Positions 41,172 to 50,105 of a DNA stretch of 64,000 nucleotides are shown one piece after another. Each line of letters begins with the position of its first letter. The stretch's first letter is position 1. Origin of the DNA: Carnimonas bestiolae. Its GTDB lineage: Bacteria > Pseudomonadota > Gammaproteobacteria > Pseudomonadales > Halomonadaceae. The DNA is taken from NCBI RefSeq assembly GCF_051251125.1, contig NZ_JBPCZL010000005.1; one strand, 5' to 3'. A model generated the notes under the pieces. That model was not told the DNA's origin. It did no database searches and was given only the letters and a program-made list of their open reading frames with translations. Both the position numbers and the translations under genes were made by a program.

Positions 41172-42170
41172 ATGCAGCGTTCAGTGACAGAGTTTCTCCG
41201 TCCTCGCGATATCAAGGTCGAAGAGATCAACGCGAATAATGCGAAGATCGTGCTCGAGCCGTTCGAGCGCGGCTTCGGTCATACCCTGGGGAATGCTCTG
41301 CGTCGCATCCTTCTCTCCTCTATGCCCGGCTGTGCCGTCACAGAGGTTGAGATCAAAGGAGTCGAGCACGAGTACAGTGCCATTGAAGGCATCCAGGAAG
41401 ATGTAATTGAAATCCTCCTGAATTTGAAAGATGTTGCTGTGAAGCTTCACAGTGGCGACGATGCCGAGCTGACACTGGACAAGAAAGGCCCAGGTGTTGT
41501 GACTGCTGGTGACATTACCCTCAGTCATGACGTCGAGATCATTAATCCGGATCATGTTATCGCCCATCTTAACGATGGTAGCGAGCTCAGCATGAAGCTT
41601 CGCGTCCAGCGTGGTCGTGGTTATGAGCCGGCGGATACCAGGCTTCAGGGCGAAGACGAAAGCCGTGCTATCGGTCGTCTTCAGCTCGATGCAACTTACA
41701 GCCCGGTTCGTCGTGTTTCGTATGCCGTCGAGTCTGCGCGCGTAGAGCAGCGTACCGACCTCGACAAACTGGTCATCGACCTGGAAACCGATGGTACCCT
41801 GGATCCTGAAGAGGCTATTCGCCGCAGTGCGACTATCCTTCAGGAACAGCTGGCTGCCTTCGTTGATCTGGAAGCCGATAAGGAACAGGAAGTCGAGGAA
41901 GAAGAAGATCAGATCGATCCTATTCTGCTTCGCCCCGTAGACGATCTCGAGTTGACCGTACGCAGCGCTAACTGCCTCAAGGCCGAGAATATTTACTACA
42001 TTGGTGATCTTATTCAGCGCACCGAAGTAGAACTTCTGAAAACCCCGAACCTGGGTAAGAAGTCCTTGAACGAAATCAAGGATGTTCTCGAAGGTCGTGG
42101 TCTTTCTCTCGGCATGCGTCTTGAAAACTGGCCACCGGCTAGCTTGAAAGACGACAAGGCTTCCGCCTGA
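41172..42170 (+). CDS. rpoA: RNA polymerase subunit alpha
   Basis: A 332-residue subunit. The N-terminal dimerisation/assembly domain includes LEPFERGFGHTLGNALRRILLSSMPG. An acidic linker (around 235-248, KEQEVEEEEDQ) joins the C-terminal domain with DDLELTVRSANCLKAENIYYIG and TPNLGKKSLNEIKDVLEGRGL, which contacts UP elements and activators. Confidence 0.99.
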   Translation: MQRSVTEFLRPRDIKVEEINANNAKIVLEPFERGFGHTLGNALRRILLSSMPGCAVTEVEIKGVEHEYSAIEGIQEDVIEILLNLKDVAVKLHSGDDAELTLDKKGPGVVTAGDITLSHDVEIINPDHVIAHLNDGSELSMKLRVQRGRGYEPADTRLQGEDESRAIGRLQLDATYSPVRRVSYAVESARVEQRTDLDKLVIDLETDGTLDPEEAIRRSATILQEQLAAFVDLEADKEQEVEEEEDQIDPILLRPVDDLELTVRSANCLKAENIYYIGDLIQRTEVELLKTPNLGKKSLNEIKDVLEGRGLSLGMRLENWPPASLKDDKASA

Positions 42171-42209
42171 ACGAGTGACTCGAGTCTAGATTGGTAAGGA
42201 ATCACAACC

Positions 42210-42593
42210 ATGCGTCATCGTAAGAGTGGTCGCCAACTCAACCGCAACTCGTCGCATCGCCAGGCCATGTTCAAAAACATGAGCGTGTCGCTTGTCGAGC
42301 ACGAATTGATCAAAACTACTCTGCCCAAGGCTAAAGAGCTTCGTCGTCACGTCGAGCCGCTCATTACCCTGGCTAAGAACGATAGCGTTGCTAATCGCCG
42401 TCTGGCGTTCAGCCGCACTCGTTCTGATGCAGCAGTAGGTAAACTGTTCAGCGAACTAGGTCCGCGTTACGCAACTCGCCCCGGCGGTTACGTGCGCATC
42501 CTGAAGTGTGGTTTCCGTGCCGGAGACAACGCTCCCATGGCCTACGTTGAGCTAGTTGATCGTCCGCAGGTTGAAGAAGCAGGCGACGAGTAA
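42210..42593 (+). CDS. rplQ: 50S ribosomal protein L17
   Basis: A 127-residue tunnel-exit protein: MRHRKSGRQLNRNSSHRQAMF at the start and GPRYATRPGGYVRILKCGFRAGD. Last gene of the alpha operon, followed by a strong terminator. Confidence 0.98.
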   Translation: MRHRKSGRQLNRNSSHRQAMFKNMSVSLVEHELIKTTLPKAKELRRHVEPLITLAKNDSVANRRLAFSRTRSDAAVGKLFSELGPRYATRPGGYVRILKCGFRAGDNAPMAYVELVDRPQVEEAGDE

Positions 42594-42647
42594 GAGCCAA
42601 GCTTCGTTGCCACATAAGCATCCTCGCTAGTGGCAGCACGAAGAAAT

Positions 42648-42688
42648 AAAAGCCGATTCGGTCAGACCTGACCGTCTCGGCTTTTTTT
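42648..42688 (+). terminator. Alpha operon terminator
   Basis: An outer 9-bp stem (42648-42656 with 42677-42685) and an inner 6-bp stem (42659-42664 with 42669-42674) around a GACC loop, then seven T residues. It closes the supercluster. Confidence 0.93.
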
Positions 42689-42711
42689 ATTGGGGTAGGC
42701 ACTTAACCTGA

Positions 42712-42783
42712 CCACGTCAGCCACGTCAGCCACGTCAGCCACGTCAGCCACGTCAGCCACGTCAGCCACGTCAGCCACGCCAG
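42712..42783. repeat. 9-bp tandem repeat, CCACGTCAG x 7 plus one variant
   Basis: Seven exact, head-to-tail copies of CCACGTCAG (42712-42774) and one CCACGCCAG (42775-42783), then decaying GCCACGCCAC-type copies to about 42815. It lies in the 376-base non-coding gap between the alpha operon terminator and the terminator of the convergent autotransporter gene. The rest of the gap, 42815-42900, shows nothing. Confidence 0.95.
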
Positions 42784-42904
42784 CCACGCCGCCACGCCAC
42801 TCACTCCACGCCACCGCCGCTCACTAACCTCAAGGGCAGAACGGGAACTGTTTCAACTGCTGCTACTCACTTAACGTCGCTCTTTATCCGTCGCGGCCCC
42901 GTCC

Positions 42905-42940
42905 AAAAAAACACCCCGCAAGCCTCGCTCGCGGGGTGTT
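42905..42940 (-). terminator. Terminator of the autotransporter gene
   Basis: A perfect 10-bp stem AACACCCCGC/GCGGGGTGTT (42910-42919 with 42931-42940), with six A residues on its left side that give a U run on the minus strand. It lies 30 bases beyond the stop codon. Confidence 0.9.
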
Positions 42941-42969
42941 CACGTTTCCAGTTCGAGCTTACTTAGCTC

Positions 42970-45900
42970 TTAGAAGTACCACGCTACGCCCAGATTGCCT
43001 CCGTGATCATCCCTGCCTTTTGCGAAGAGCCCCGCGTAGTCTAGGGATACTTCGATGCCATTTTGCCATCGGAGGGCGGCTCCGGCGCTTACGCTTGCTG
43101 CGTTGCTGTAGGCGTTTGCGCTGTTGGTGACAAAGCTATCGCTAGCGTCTGAAAACTCAAAACGGCGTTCTCGGTCACGATCGTGCCACTGATGTAGCCA
43201 ACCCGCAGACCCCTTGAGATTCAGCGTTAAGCCCTCGCTCAAAGGCTGCTGGTGGTTAACACGCACGCCCAACGCTGACCGTAGGTCCGTTTCCGTCGTT
43301 TCGTTGCTTCTGAGCGCTTGAGGGCCACCGTCTTCGGTAAACGAATCAGCGTTTAGATGTGTATAGGAAGCGCGCACGTAGGGCGTAACGCCGGTGTCCT
43401 TATCTCCGAAGCGGTAGCGCGCTTCGGCGAATCCCTGCCAACTGTGCGAATCGGTGCTGGCGTCAGAATTGTCGTTGAGGTCGGCCAGCCGCACATGGCG
43501 GTGAGTATCGATATTGTGCCAACCATACCCCGCGCCCCCTAGTATTTCGGCGTCTCCAAATTGTTGGCTGGCGTAGGCGGTCAGATAGTAGTTATCGCTA
43601 CGCGCGCGGCCTAGCCCATTGCTGCGCACTCTACCGTCGAGGTAGGTGAATGCGACGCCGGCGCGCTGAGTGTCGTTGGCCAATTCACCGCCCAATTGGA
43701 TGCCCTTGTTATCGCTGCGATACCCCTCCAGCGCGCCATGCGCATTCATGTGGGTGTGGCTGCCGAGCATTCGTATCCAAGGGCCACTGCCCTGTGGACT
43801 GAAGGTGAGGTGGTTGGAGATTCCCTCAACGACTTGCTGATCGGTATCCAAGGTCGCGGCAATCACGTCGGCGTGCAGCTGTCCATCCAACTGATTGAAC
43901 GCATCCCGTGCCTGTGCGTCGCTTTCAGACAGTGCTACGGCGCGGTAGAGCGGATCTTGAGGGGTGGCGTCACTGCGTCCGTTCTGCGGCTGAATGGCTT
44001 GTTTTTGCTGCAACTGAGGGGCGGCCGCGGTGTTAGCGTCATCAGGCGCAGTGCTGCTGGAGGCAGCGGCTGCTAACGATGCAGCAGCCGGCGGCAGTGA
44101 TCGAGAGGCGAGCTTCATCAAGCGAGGCTCGACTGGCGCACGCCTAGCGTTAGGCGCGGCTTCGCTCGGTTCTTCGTTACGGGTATCGCGCTGTGCGACT
44201 GCGCGCGCCACGCCACGTTGGTTGCTATTCGCGGCTGCATCGGAGAACAGGCGACGGTTGCGGTTAATGCCCAAATCGACGTCATGAGCGGTGTAGCCAA
44301 GCTCTGCTTGAAGGAAAGGGCGCTGCAGCTTGGGCACTGAGGCATCGTCAAAGCGTCCTTCGATGCCGTCGTCAGCCGATAGAATGGTATAGTGCTGATC
44401 GTACAAATCGCTGATATCACGCCAGACAGGTCCTGAATTTGCCAACCTAACGTCTACCTGACCGCCGTTCAGTTGGGCCTTTCCTGCTACCTTGATGCGG
44501 TCGCTATTTCCGTCTCTATCGATATCGACAATATAGTGTGAGTCCTTGTCGAAGGTGATATTACCGTGGGTGGTAAGCGTGCCGACGGCCGTGTTTGGAG
44601 TGTTGTCTCCAGGGGAAACCGTACCGCCTTTGACGTACACGTCGTTGAGCGAGCCGCGCCCTGATAGCGTACCGTCTTCTTCTACTGTCAGTGCTTTCGT
44701 CAAGCTGCCATCGACGCTCAATTCACCACTATGGACCACCGAGTCATGCTGCAAATCGTTATCGCCCGATAACAGCAGCGTACCCTCGTTGAGTTCGACA
44801 CCGCCGAAATGGTTGTTTCCGCTCAGTTCCAATTGACCGTTGCCGGACTTGATGAGTTTGCCAGCGCCCGCAATGTCGTTGCTCCAGGTGTCTCTATCGC
44901 CAAAGCCTGCAACGTCATCGTCGGTGATGCGCTGATCAACGCGGAAGTCTTTATCCAGCGAGGTCGGTCCGCGAAAAGCGGACGGTAAGTTAATGACGCC
45001 CCAATAGCTGTCGGGATCACCTTCCTTGACCATAAAGCCAGCCAAGGAATCAGTGGGATAGGCGGTACTTCCCAGCACTTGCAGACGCTGCTGGGTCTCA
45101 AGATAAGGGAAGCGTGTCGTTAACAGGTTGGCTGATAGCGTAGGCAGATTGCCGGCATCGGTGCCTGGCGTAGCGCCTTCATCAGCCTGATCGTAATAGC
45201 CGATGCTATAACCCTGCTCGCGAAACTTATCGTCATCCGGGCTCTCCTGGGCCTCGATGATATCACGCAGATTACCGCCTAATTTCAGCCCCAGCTCGGC
45301 ACGGGTGCGTTTGGCGCTATCAATAATGAAGCGACGCGTATTGTCATCTTCAAGCAGCTTGGACTGATAGAAGTAGACGTTAGCGCGGGCGGCAATCGTA
45401 TCGCTGCCGAAGTGCGAAGCACGTACCAAGCGAGAGAGTGCGATCTTCTGCGCCTGAGCATAAATTTCGCCACCGCGCTCCGGGAATAGCAGCGCAAAGG
45501 GTGTCGCAACGCCAAAGCCCGCGGTGGTGTGCCCGCTGATATAAGAATGGCCACCGCGCTCAGGGTAATCGTCGCGCCACTCGAAGGAGGTCAGATCCTT
45601 GAACGCATCGCTGGGGCGGGGGCGGTTGTAGTAGTTCTTGTACTCGGTGACCATCTCTTTGAAACGTTTCAAGAACCTCTTTTCAGAGGGGTCGTAAAAT
45701 ACCGTCGAGGCCAATGCTAGTTCGAGCGGTTGGCGGAAGCCCGAATACGCCAGAATATTGACGTCGTCTGCGCGATCTCCAAACACCGCCTTACTGAAGA
45801 TGGTCTTGTACGTTTTCACGCTAGTTTCCGAGTATTGCTCGGCCCACTCCCGCTCGGGAGTTCCTTCTGCTTGGTAGTTGTCTATGGTCGCCTGTCGATC

Positions 45901-46092
45901 CCACTCTGATGCCTTGCTACCGGGTTCTGGATAAGGCGCGACAACATGCGTGCTCGCGTAATCGAACCACTCTTTGGAATTTCCCAATACGTGGGTGAGC
46001 GATCCAATAAACGTGGGTGGAATAGCGATTGCTTGGGCGGCAGGAAGACTACCTAACAGCATCCCGCACGAGAGAGACCAGACCAGCTTCAT
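42970..46092 (-). CDS. Autotransporter with PAP2-type acid phosphatase passenger
   Basis: A 1040-residue secreted, outer-membrane-anchored protein. A Sec signal (residues 1-22, ending PAAQA) is followed by a type 2 phosphatidic acid phosphatase/class A acid phosphatase domain whose three catalytic motifs are intact. These are K-x6-RP at 152-160 (KNYYNRPRP), SGH at 186-188 and SR-x5-H-x3-D at 220-231 (SRLVRASHFGSD). Then come passenger-type beta repeats (NGQLELSGNNHFGGVELNEG around 420-440), an Ala/Pro-rich linker, and a C-terminal beta-barrel domain ending in aromatic WYF. The likely role is a surface-exposed or released phosphomonoesterase. The AGGAAA site lies ahead of the ATG at 46092. Substrate is unknown. 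Confidence 0.9.
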   Translation of the reverse strand: MKLVWSLSCGMLLGSLPAAQAIAIPPTFIGSLTHVLGNSKEWFDYASTHVVAPYPEPGSKASEWDRQATIDNYQAEGTPEREWAEQYSETSVKTYKTIFSKAVFGDRADDVNILAYSGFRQPLELALASTVFYDPSEKRFLKRFKEMVTEYKNYYNRPRPSDAFKDLTSFEWRDDYPERGGHSYISGHTTAGFGVATPFALLFPERGGEIYAQAQKIALSRLVRASHFGSDTIAARANVYFYQSKLLEDDNTRRFIIDSAKRTRAELGLKLGGNLRDIIEAQESPDDDKFREQGYSIGYYDQADEGATPGTDAGNLPTLSANLLTTRFPYLETQQRLQVLGSTAYPTDSLAGFMVKEGDPDSYWGVINLPSAFRGPTSLDKDFRVDQRITDDDVAGFGDRDTWSNDIAGAGKLIKSGNGQLELSGNNHFGGVELNEGTLLLSGDNDLQHDSVVHSGELSVDGSLTKALTVEEDGTLSGRGSLNDVYVKGGTVSPGDNTPNTAVGTLTTHGNITFDKDSHYIVDIDRDGNSDRIKVAGKAQLNGGQVDVRLANSGPVWRDISDLYDQHYTILSADDGIEGRFDDASVPKLQRPFLQAELGYTAHDVDLGINRNRRLFSDAAANSNQRGVARAVAQRDTRNEEPSEAAPNARRAPVEPRLMKLASRSLPPAAASLAAAASSSTAPDDANTAAAPQLQQKQAIQPQNGRSDATPQDPLYRAVALSESDAQARDAFNQLDGQLHADVIAATLDTDQQVVEGISNHLTFSPQGSGPWIRMLGSHTHMNAHGALEGYRSDNKGIQLGGELANDTQRAGVAFTYLDGRVRSNGLGRARSDNYYLTAYASQQFGDAEILGGAGYGWHNIDTHRHVRLADLNDNSDASTDSHSWQGFAEARYRFGDKDTGVTPYVRASYTHLNADSFTEDGGPQALRSNETTETDLRSALGVRVNHQQPLSEGLTLNLKGSAGWLHQWHDRDRERRFEFSDASDSFVTNSANAYSNAASVSAGAALRWQNGIEVSLDYAGLFAKGRDDHGGNLGVAWYF

Positions 46093-46381
46093 GATCGTTA
46101 TTTTCCTGTGAAAAGTTGAATAACTTCGCAGTAATCGAGGAAAACTATAGTCCAGCTGCTCTATTACTCCACTTCACACAGAAGTAAGAAGATTGCGACA
46201 CATGGGCGCTTTAGCGTGATGTTAGGCGCTAACGCCAATATGAGTGGTTTCAGTTAGAAGAGAGGAAGGAGGCGTAGTCTTTGGCTTTCAAGCGCGGATG
46301 TGTCTGAAGTTAAAAGGCGACGCTCGCGGCAGTCGCTACACGACCGCTCACTTTCTTCTATCTCTACCAAGGATTCTCGCG
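46093..46381. promoter_or_regulatory. Divergent control region of the autotransporter and sugar dehydrogenase
   Basis: A 289-base spacer between divergent start codons, which should hold both promoters. I see no convincing -35/-10 pair, Pho box or other known operator. The upstream open extension of the dehydrogenase frame (from 46244) is basic and not signal-like. Confidence 0.4.
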
Positions 46382-47560
46382 ATGTCGACACGCGTCGTGC
46401 TTATGATGCTAAGTGCTTTGCTCACTTCTCTGATGCTATTGTTGGCCCCTACTGCCCGGGCGGATGAGCAACAAGCGCAGCTTCTCAATGCAGGCACTAT
46501 TGAGCCCAATGGCGCTTTCCCATACTCGCTGGAAACAGTGGTTTCTCTGGATAAGCCGTGGGGCATCGCCTTTCTGAACGATGGTCGCGCACTCGTTACC
46601 GAGAAAACAGGCAAACTCGTGTTATTGGATTATGACGGCCAACCCCGCGACGTTGCGGGTGTGCCTGAGGTAGTGGTCAAAAAACACAACGGTTTGTTGG
46701 CTATCGCCCTAGCGCCCGATTTCGCCAAATCGCATCACCTCTACCTCTCATACATGGCGCCTGCCAACGAGGGAACTAGCCGGTTAACCTTGACGCGCTT
46801 CACTCTTGATCTTGAGCGCGCGCTCACGCTCTCCAACGCCAAGGTCATTTGGCAGCAGTCCTTCAGCAGCGACGCCATCCAGCCTGGGGGCGGCATCACC
46901 TTCTCGCCCGATCACCGTCATTTATTCTTCGCCGTTGGTGATCGTGCCCGCGCTGAGGCCGCGCAGGATCCAGATCAGCCGGCAGGTAAGCTGCTAAGAC
47001 TCCACCTGGATGGTTCCACGCCGCATAGCAATCCTTATGCACAAGAGGAAGGGGTTCGGGCGCAAACATGGAGCCTTGGGCATCGCAACTTTTACGGCAT
47101 GGCATTCTCTCCCACTGGATCGCTGTGGCAGGTGGAGATGGGGCCGCAGGGCGGTGATGAACTCAATTTGATAAAAGCAGGTGCCAATTATGGGTGGGGA
47201 GCGGTGTCGGAAGGCAATGCGGACGACGGCACGCCGCTGCCACCCCACCGCACGCGGCCCGATATCGAAGCCCCCAGGCTTTATTGGACGCCGGCGATGT
47301 CGCCTTCCTCGCTGCTGTTTTACAGCGGTGATCGCTATCCTGAATGGAAGGGAAGCGCGTTGATTACGGGGCTGAGCGGTAAGAATCTGTGGCGGGTAGA
47401 TGTCACCAAAGATAACCGCATCCGCGGCGTAGAGCAGTGGAATCTGGGCATGCGGCTACGTGCTGTCGCGCAAGCCCCGGATGGCACTCTGTGGATATTG
47501 GAGGATGCGAGTCCGGGCAAGGTAATGCGGATTACTCCCAAGCGTGCCGCGCTCCAATAA
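46382..47560 (+). CDS. Periplasmic PQQ-dependent sugar dehydrogenase (YliI-like)
   Basis: A 392-residue member of the soluble aldose/glucose dehydrogenase beta-propeller family (the group of E. coli YliI). It probably oxidises sugars in the periplasm with PQQ. ATG 46382 gives a Sec signal (MSTRVVLMMLSALLTSLMLL, cleavage near ARA-DE); an AAGGA lies 11 bases upstream. Family motifs are LDKPWGIAFLNDGRALVTEK, GGGITFSPDHRHLFFAVGD, GHRNFYGMAFSP and GGDELNLIKAGANYGW. No PQQ synthesis genes are nearby, so the cofactor must come from elsewhere. The substrate cannot be told. Confidence 0.88.
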   Translation: MSTRVVLMMLSALLTSLMLLLAPTARADEQQAQLLNAGTIEPNGAFPYSLETVVSLDKPWGIAFLNDGRALVTEKTGKLVLLDYDGQPRDVAGVPEVVVKKHNGLLAIALAPDFAKSHHLYLSYMAPANEGTSRLTLTRFTLDLERALTLSNAKVIWQQSFSSDAIQPGGGITFSPDHRHLFFAVGDRARAEAAQDPDQPAGKLLRLHLDGSTPHSNPYAQEEGVRAQTWSLGHRNFYGMAFSPTGSLWQVEMGPQGGDELNLIKAGANYGWGAVSEGNADDGTPLPPHRTRPDIEAPRLYWTPAMSPSSLLFYSGDRYPEWKGSALITGLSGKNLWRVDVTKDNRIRGVEQWNLGMRLRAVAQAPDGTLWILEDASPGKVMRITPKRAALQ

Positions 47561-47566
47561 AAGAAA

Positions 47567-47592
47567 GGCGACGCTGATCGCTCAGCGCCGCC
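47567..47592. terminator. Possible bidirectional hairpin between convergent genes
   Basis: GGCGACGCTGA (47567-47577) nearly complements TCAGCGCCGCC (47582-47592), with one mismatch and a 4-base loop. AAAGAAA on the left would give a U-rich tail for the minus-strand thi operon. Sits between convergent stop codons. Confidence 0.45.
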
Positions 47593-47623
47593 ACGTTGAC
47601 CATCTGGTGGTGCTGGCTGTGCC

Positions 47624-48559
47624 TTACTCTACCTGTGTTGCGTAGTCATCAACTGGCTTAATGCGCTTGATCAATTGATGGTCGTAGAGGAAATGCTCAA
47701 AGGTGTCATAACGCTTGCGATCAAGTGCTGCCGGGTCTGAGGCGAACAGAGGCACCGTTTTCAGCCATGACGCGTGGTTGAGTTTGGTATCAAGCTCTGG
47801 ATGTGCCTTGGCAAAGGCTTGCCAGCTTTCCTGGGGATGCGCTTGTAGATAGGTCACGCCTTCCTTCAGCGCTTTGAGGAAACGTTTGATTTTCGGGTCG
47901 TTAACCTTATCGCGGTTGGCGACCAGCACCAATTCGTCATAGCTGGGCACGCCGTAGTCTTCAACGTTCATCACCACTGGCTCTTGGCCATGCTGCTGTA
48001 ATTCCAGCGCTTCGACATTGCGATAGCCTCCGATTACCGCGTCTACGCGATGCGAGAGAAGGGCGCTAACCAACTGGAAGTTCACATTAATCATATCGAC
48101 ACTGCTGAGATCGATATGGGAATACTCTGCCATGGTGGCGAGATCGGCCTGCTCAATTCCGCTGATCGAATAGCCTACCTTCTTGCCTTTCAGGTCAGCG
48201 GGAGATTTGATGCTTTTGTCGAGCGTTAGCACCGTATTGAGCGGTGAATTTACCAGCGTTCCCACGCGCATTAACGGCAAGCCCTGATCGGCAAAGAAGT
48301 GCACGTGCGGCTGATAGGTAACCGCCAGGTCGGCGCGATGCGCTGCGACCATGCGCGGCGGAAGATCAGGGGAAGAGGGCGGCACGATATCGACATCGAG
48401 TCCTGCTTTTTTGAACGCGCCAATCTGCTCCGCCACCATAATGGGCGCGTGATCGGGATTTACATACCAATCCAGTACCAGCGTGAGCTTGTCCGCTGCG
48501 AAAGCATGAGCGGTCGTCGCGGTAAGCAGCGCCAAGGCGGCAATAGTGCGTTTTAGCAT
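47624..48559 (-). CDS. thiY: Thiamine pyrimidine precursor ABC transporter, substrate-binding protein
   Basis: A 311-residue periplasmic binding protein of the NMT1/ThiY family, which captures formyl-aminopyrimidine, a breakdown product of thiamine. ATG 48559 gives a signal peptide (MLKRTIAALALLTATTAHAFA); the open frame runs 113 codons further upstream into the permease region, which is noise. The signature LTLVLDWYVNPDHAPIMVA and the PPSSPDLPPRMVAAHRADLA region are conserved. Last gene of the riboswitch-controlled operon, 74 bases after thiX. Confidence 0.92.
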   Translation of the reverse strand: MLKRTIAALALLTATTAHAFAADKLTLVLDWYVNPDHAPIMVAEQIGAFKKAGLDVDIVPPSSPDLPPRMVAAHRADLAVTYQPHVHFFADQGLPLMRVGTLVNSPLNTVLTLDKSIKSPADLKGKKVGYSISGIEQADLATMAEYSHIDLSSVDMINVNFQLVSALLSHRVDAVIGGYRNVEALELQQHGQEPVVMNVEDYGVPSYDELVLVANRDKVNDPKIKRFLKALKEGVTYLQAHPQESWQAFAKAHPELDTKLNHASWLKTVPLFASDPAALDRKRYDTFEHFLYDHQLIKRIKPVDDYATQVE

Positions 48560-48633
48560 GAGATACCCCTGATAGAGAGATTGGAATAGTGGTGTTAGTG
48601 ATTCGACGATACGTTTGGCTTTCAGGCACTTGG

Positions 48634-49380
48634 TCAGTTTTCCTCCGACCAGTTGATCACGTAGCGCAGCAGCAAATCGGTAACGACCCACAGCAGTATG
48701 GTCATTAGTACCAGAATAAAGAGGGCGGCGAAGCACACATCTGCCTGCATTCGCGCGTTGGCATTGAGCATCACGTAACCAAGCCCCGCAGAAGAGCCTA
48801 CCCATTCGCCGATAATCGCTCCAATGGGGGCCACGGCCGCTGCCATGCGTAGCCCCGAGCCAAGGGCCGGAAGTGCCGCCATCAAGCGCACGTGCCATAG
48901 CTGTGCGCTGCGTGATGCCCCCATGGTGCGCGCCAGATCAAGGTAGTCGCGATTGGTACGGCGCAGCCCATCGAAGAAGGCCGAGGTGACCGGAAAGAAA
49001 ATAATCAGTACCGCCATCATCACCTTGGCGCTCATACCGAATCCTAACCACAGCACCAGTAATGGTGCGATGGCGAATACGGGAATGGCCTGGCTGGTCA
49101 GCACCAACGGCATTAGCCAGCGCTGTAAACGCGGCGAGCTGATCATCAACAGCGCCATCGCCATACCTAGCGCCACCCCTAGTGCCAGGCCGCAGACAAT
49201 TTCGCTGGCGGTAATGAGCGTATTTGAGGCCAGATAATCACGCTGCGTCCATAGCGCCTGCGCAGTCGCGCGCGGAGAGGGCAGCAGAAAGTCAGGGATG
49301 CCCGTTAGCGTAATCAGCCACCACACCAGCAGCAGGCCGATGAAGACGACGATGCCACGTAGCGCTGCTTGGTAATTCAT
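48634..49380 (-). CDS. thiX: Thiamine pyrimidine precursor ABC transporter, permease
   Basis: A 248-residue BPD-type inner-membrane permease (SsuC/ThiX family) with about six helices. The EAA loop reads DGLRRTNRDYLDLARTMGASRSAQ. It overlaps thiZ by four bases (ATGA) and so is translated in step with it. Works with ThiZ and ThiY. Confidence 0.92.
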   Translation of the reverse strand: MNYQAALRGIVVFIGLLLVWWLITLTGIPDFLLPSPRATAQALWTQRDYLASNTLITASEIVCGLALGVALGMAMALLMISSPRLQRWLMPLVLTSQAIPVFAIAPLLVLWLGFGMSAKVMMAVLIIFFPVTSAFFDGLRRTNRDYLDLARTMGASRSAQLWHVRLMAALPALGSGLRMAAAVAPIGAIIGEWVGSSAGLGYVMLNANARMQADVCFAALFILVLMTILLWVVTDLLLRYVINWSEEN

Positions 49381-50105
49381 GCGTCCGCCCTTACCAGCTG
49401 TTGCAGCAGCTGCGCTTGGCTGTGAAGCAGATAATGGTCGTTAGGCGCGCGCGGCGGCACTCCTTCCAGCACGTGGCTATCATCGATGCCGCTGGAGGCT
49501 GATGCGAGTACCAACAGCCGGTGGCTGAGTCGGCAGGCTTCCATGGGATCATGAGTCACCAGCAGCACGGTGCGATCACGCAACAGCTCGGCAGCCAGCG
49601 CCTGAATGCGGGTGCGCGTAATGGTATCCAGCGCCGAGAACGGTTCGTCCATCATTACGATGGGTTTGTCATCGTAGAGCGTGCGAGCCAACGCGGCGCG
49701 CTGTCGCATTCCCCCGGACAACGCCGCCGGGCGCTGATCGCCGTAGGCTTCAAGCCCTACCTGCGATAGCAAGGCGTCGATGCGCTGGCGATCGACGCGG
49801 CGGCCGGTCAGCTTGGCGCTCAGGGCAATGTTGTTGCGTATGGTCAGCCACGGGTAGAGCAGGTCGCGCTGGCCCATCCACGCCAGACGCCCCGCAACGG
49901 GCTGACCATCGCTGGTAGTAATGGTGCCGGACGTCGGGGGCATCAGCCCCGCCAAAATACGAATCAGGCTGGTTTTGCCCACGCCGCTGGCGCCCAGCAG
50001 CGACACCCATTCGCCGGCCGGTAAGGTAAAGCTGACCTTGTCGAACACCACGTGATCGCCGAAACGCAATCCCAGGTCGTTCACCTGTATCGCTGGTGAC
50101 GTCAT
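49377..50105 (-). CDS. thiZ: Thiamine pyrimidine precursor ABC transporter, ATPase
   Basis: A 242-residue ABC ATPase with Walker A GASGVGKTSL (around 38-47), signature ALSGGMRQRAALA (around 128-140), Walker B PIVMMDEPFSALD and switch His in LLVTHDPMEA. Overlaps tenA and thiX by four bases on either side, so the three are one translational unit. Confidence 0.92.
   Translation of the reverse strand: MTSPAIQVNDLGLRFGDHVVFDKVSFTLPAGEWVSLLGASGVGKTSLIRILAGLMPPTSGTITTSDGQPVAGRLAWMGQRDLLYPWLTIRNNIALSAKLTGRRVDRQRIDALLSQVGLEAYGDQRPAALSGGMRQRAALARTLYDDKPIVMMDEPFSALDTITRTRIQALAAELLRDRTVLLVTHDPMEACRLSHRLLVLASASSGIDDSHVLEGVPPRAPNDHYLLHSQAQLLQQLVRADA

Noticed and set aside
42712..42783. CRISPR array
   Set aside because: The units are 9 bases long, head to tail, with no spacers and no cas genes.
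46244..46381. Longer start of the sugar dehydrogenase at 46244
   Set aside because: The extension is basic and would bury the clear Sec signal that begins at 46382.
48560..48898. N-terminal extension of ThiY from 48898
   Set aside because: The extension lies across the thiX 3' end in another frame, is not conserved in style, and the signal peptide starts at 48559.
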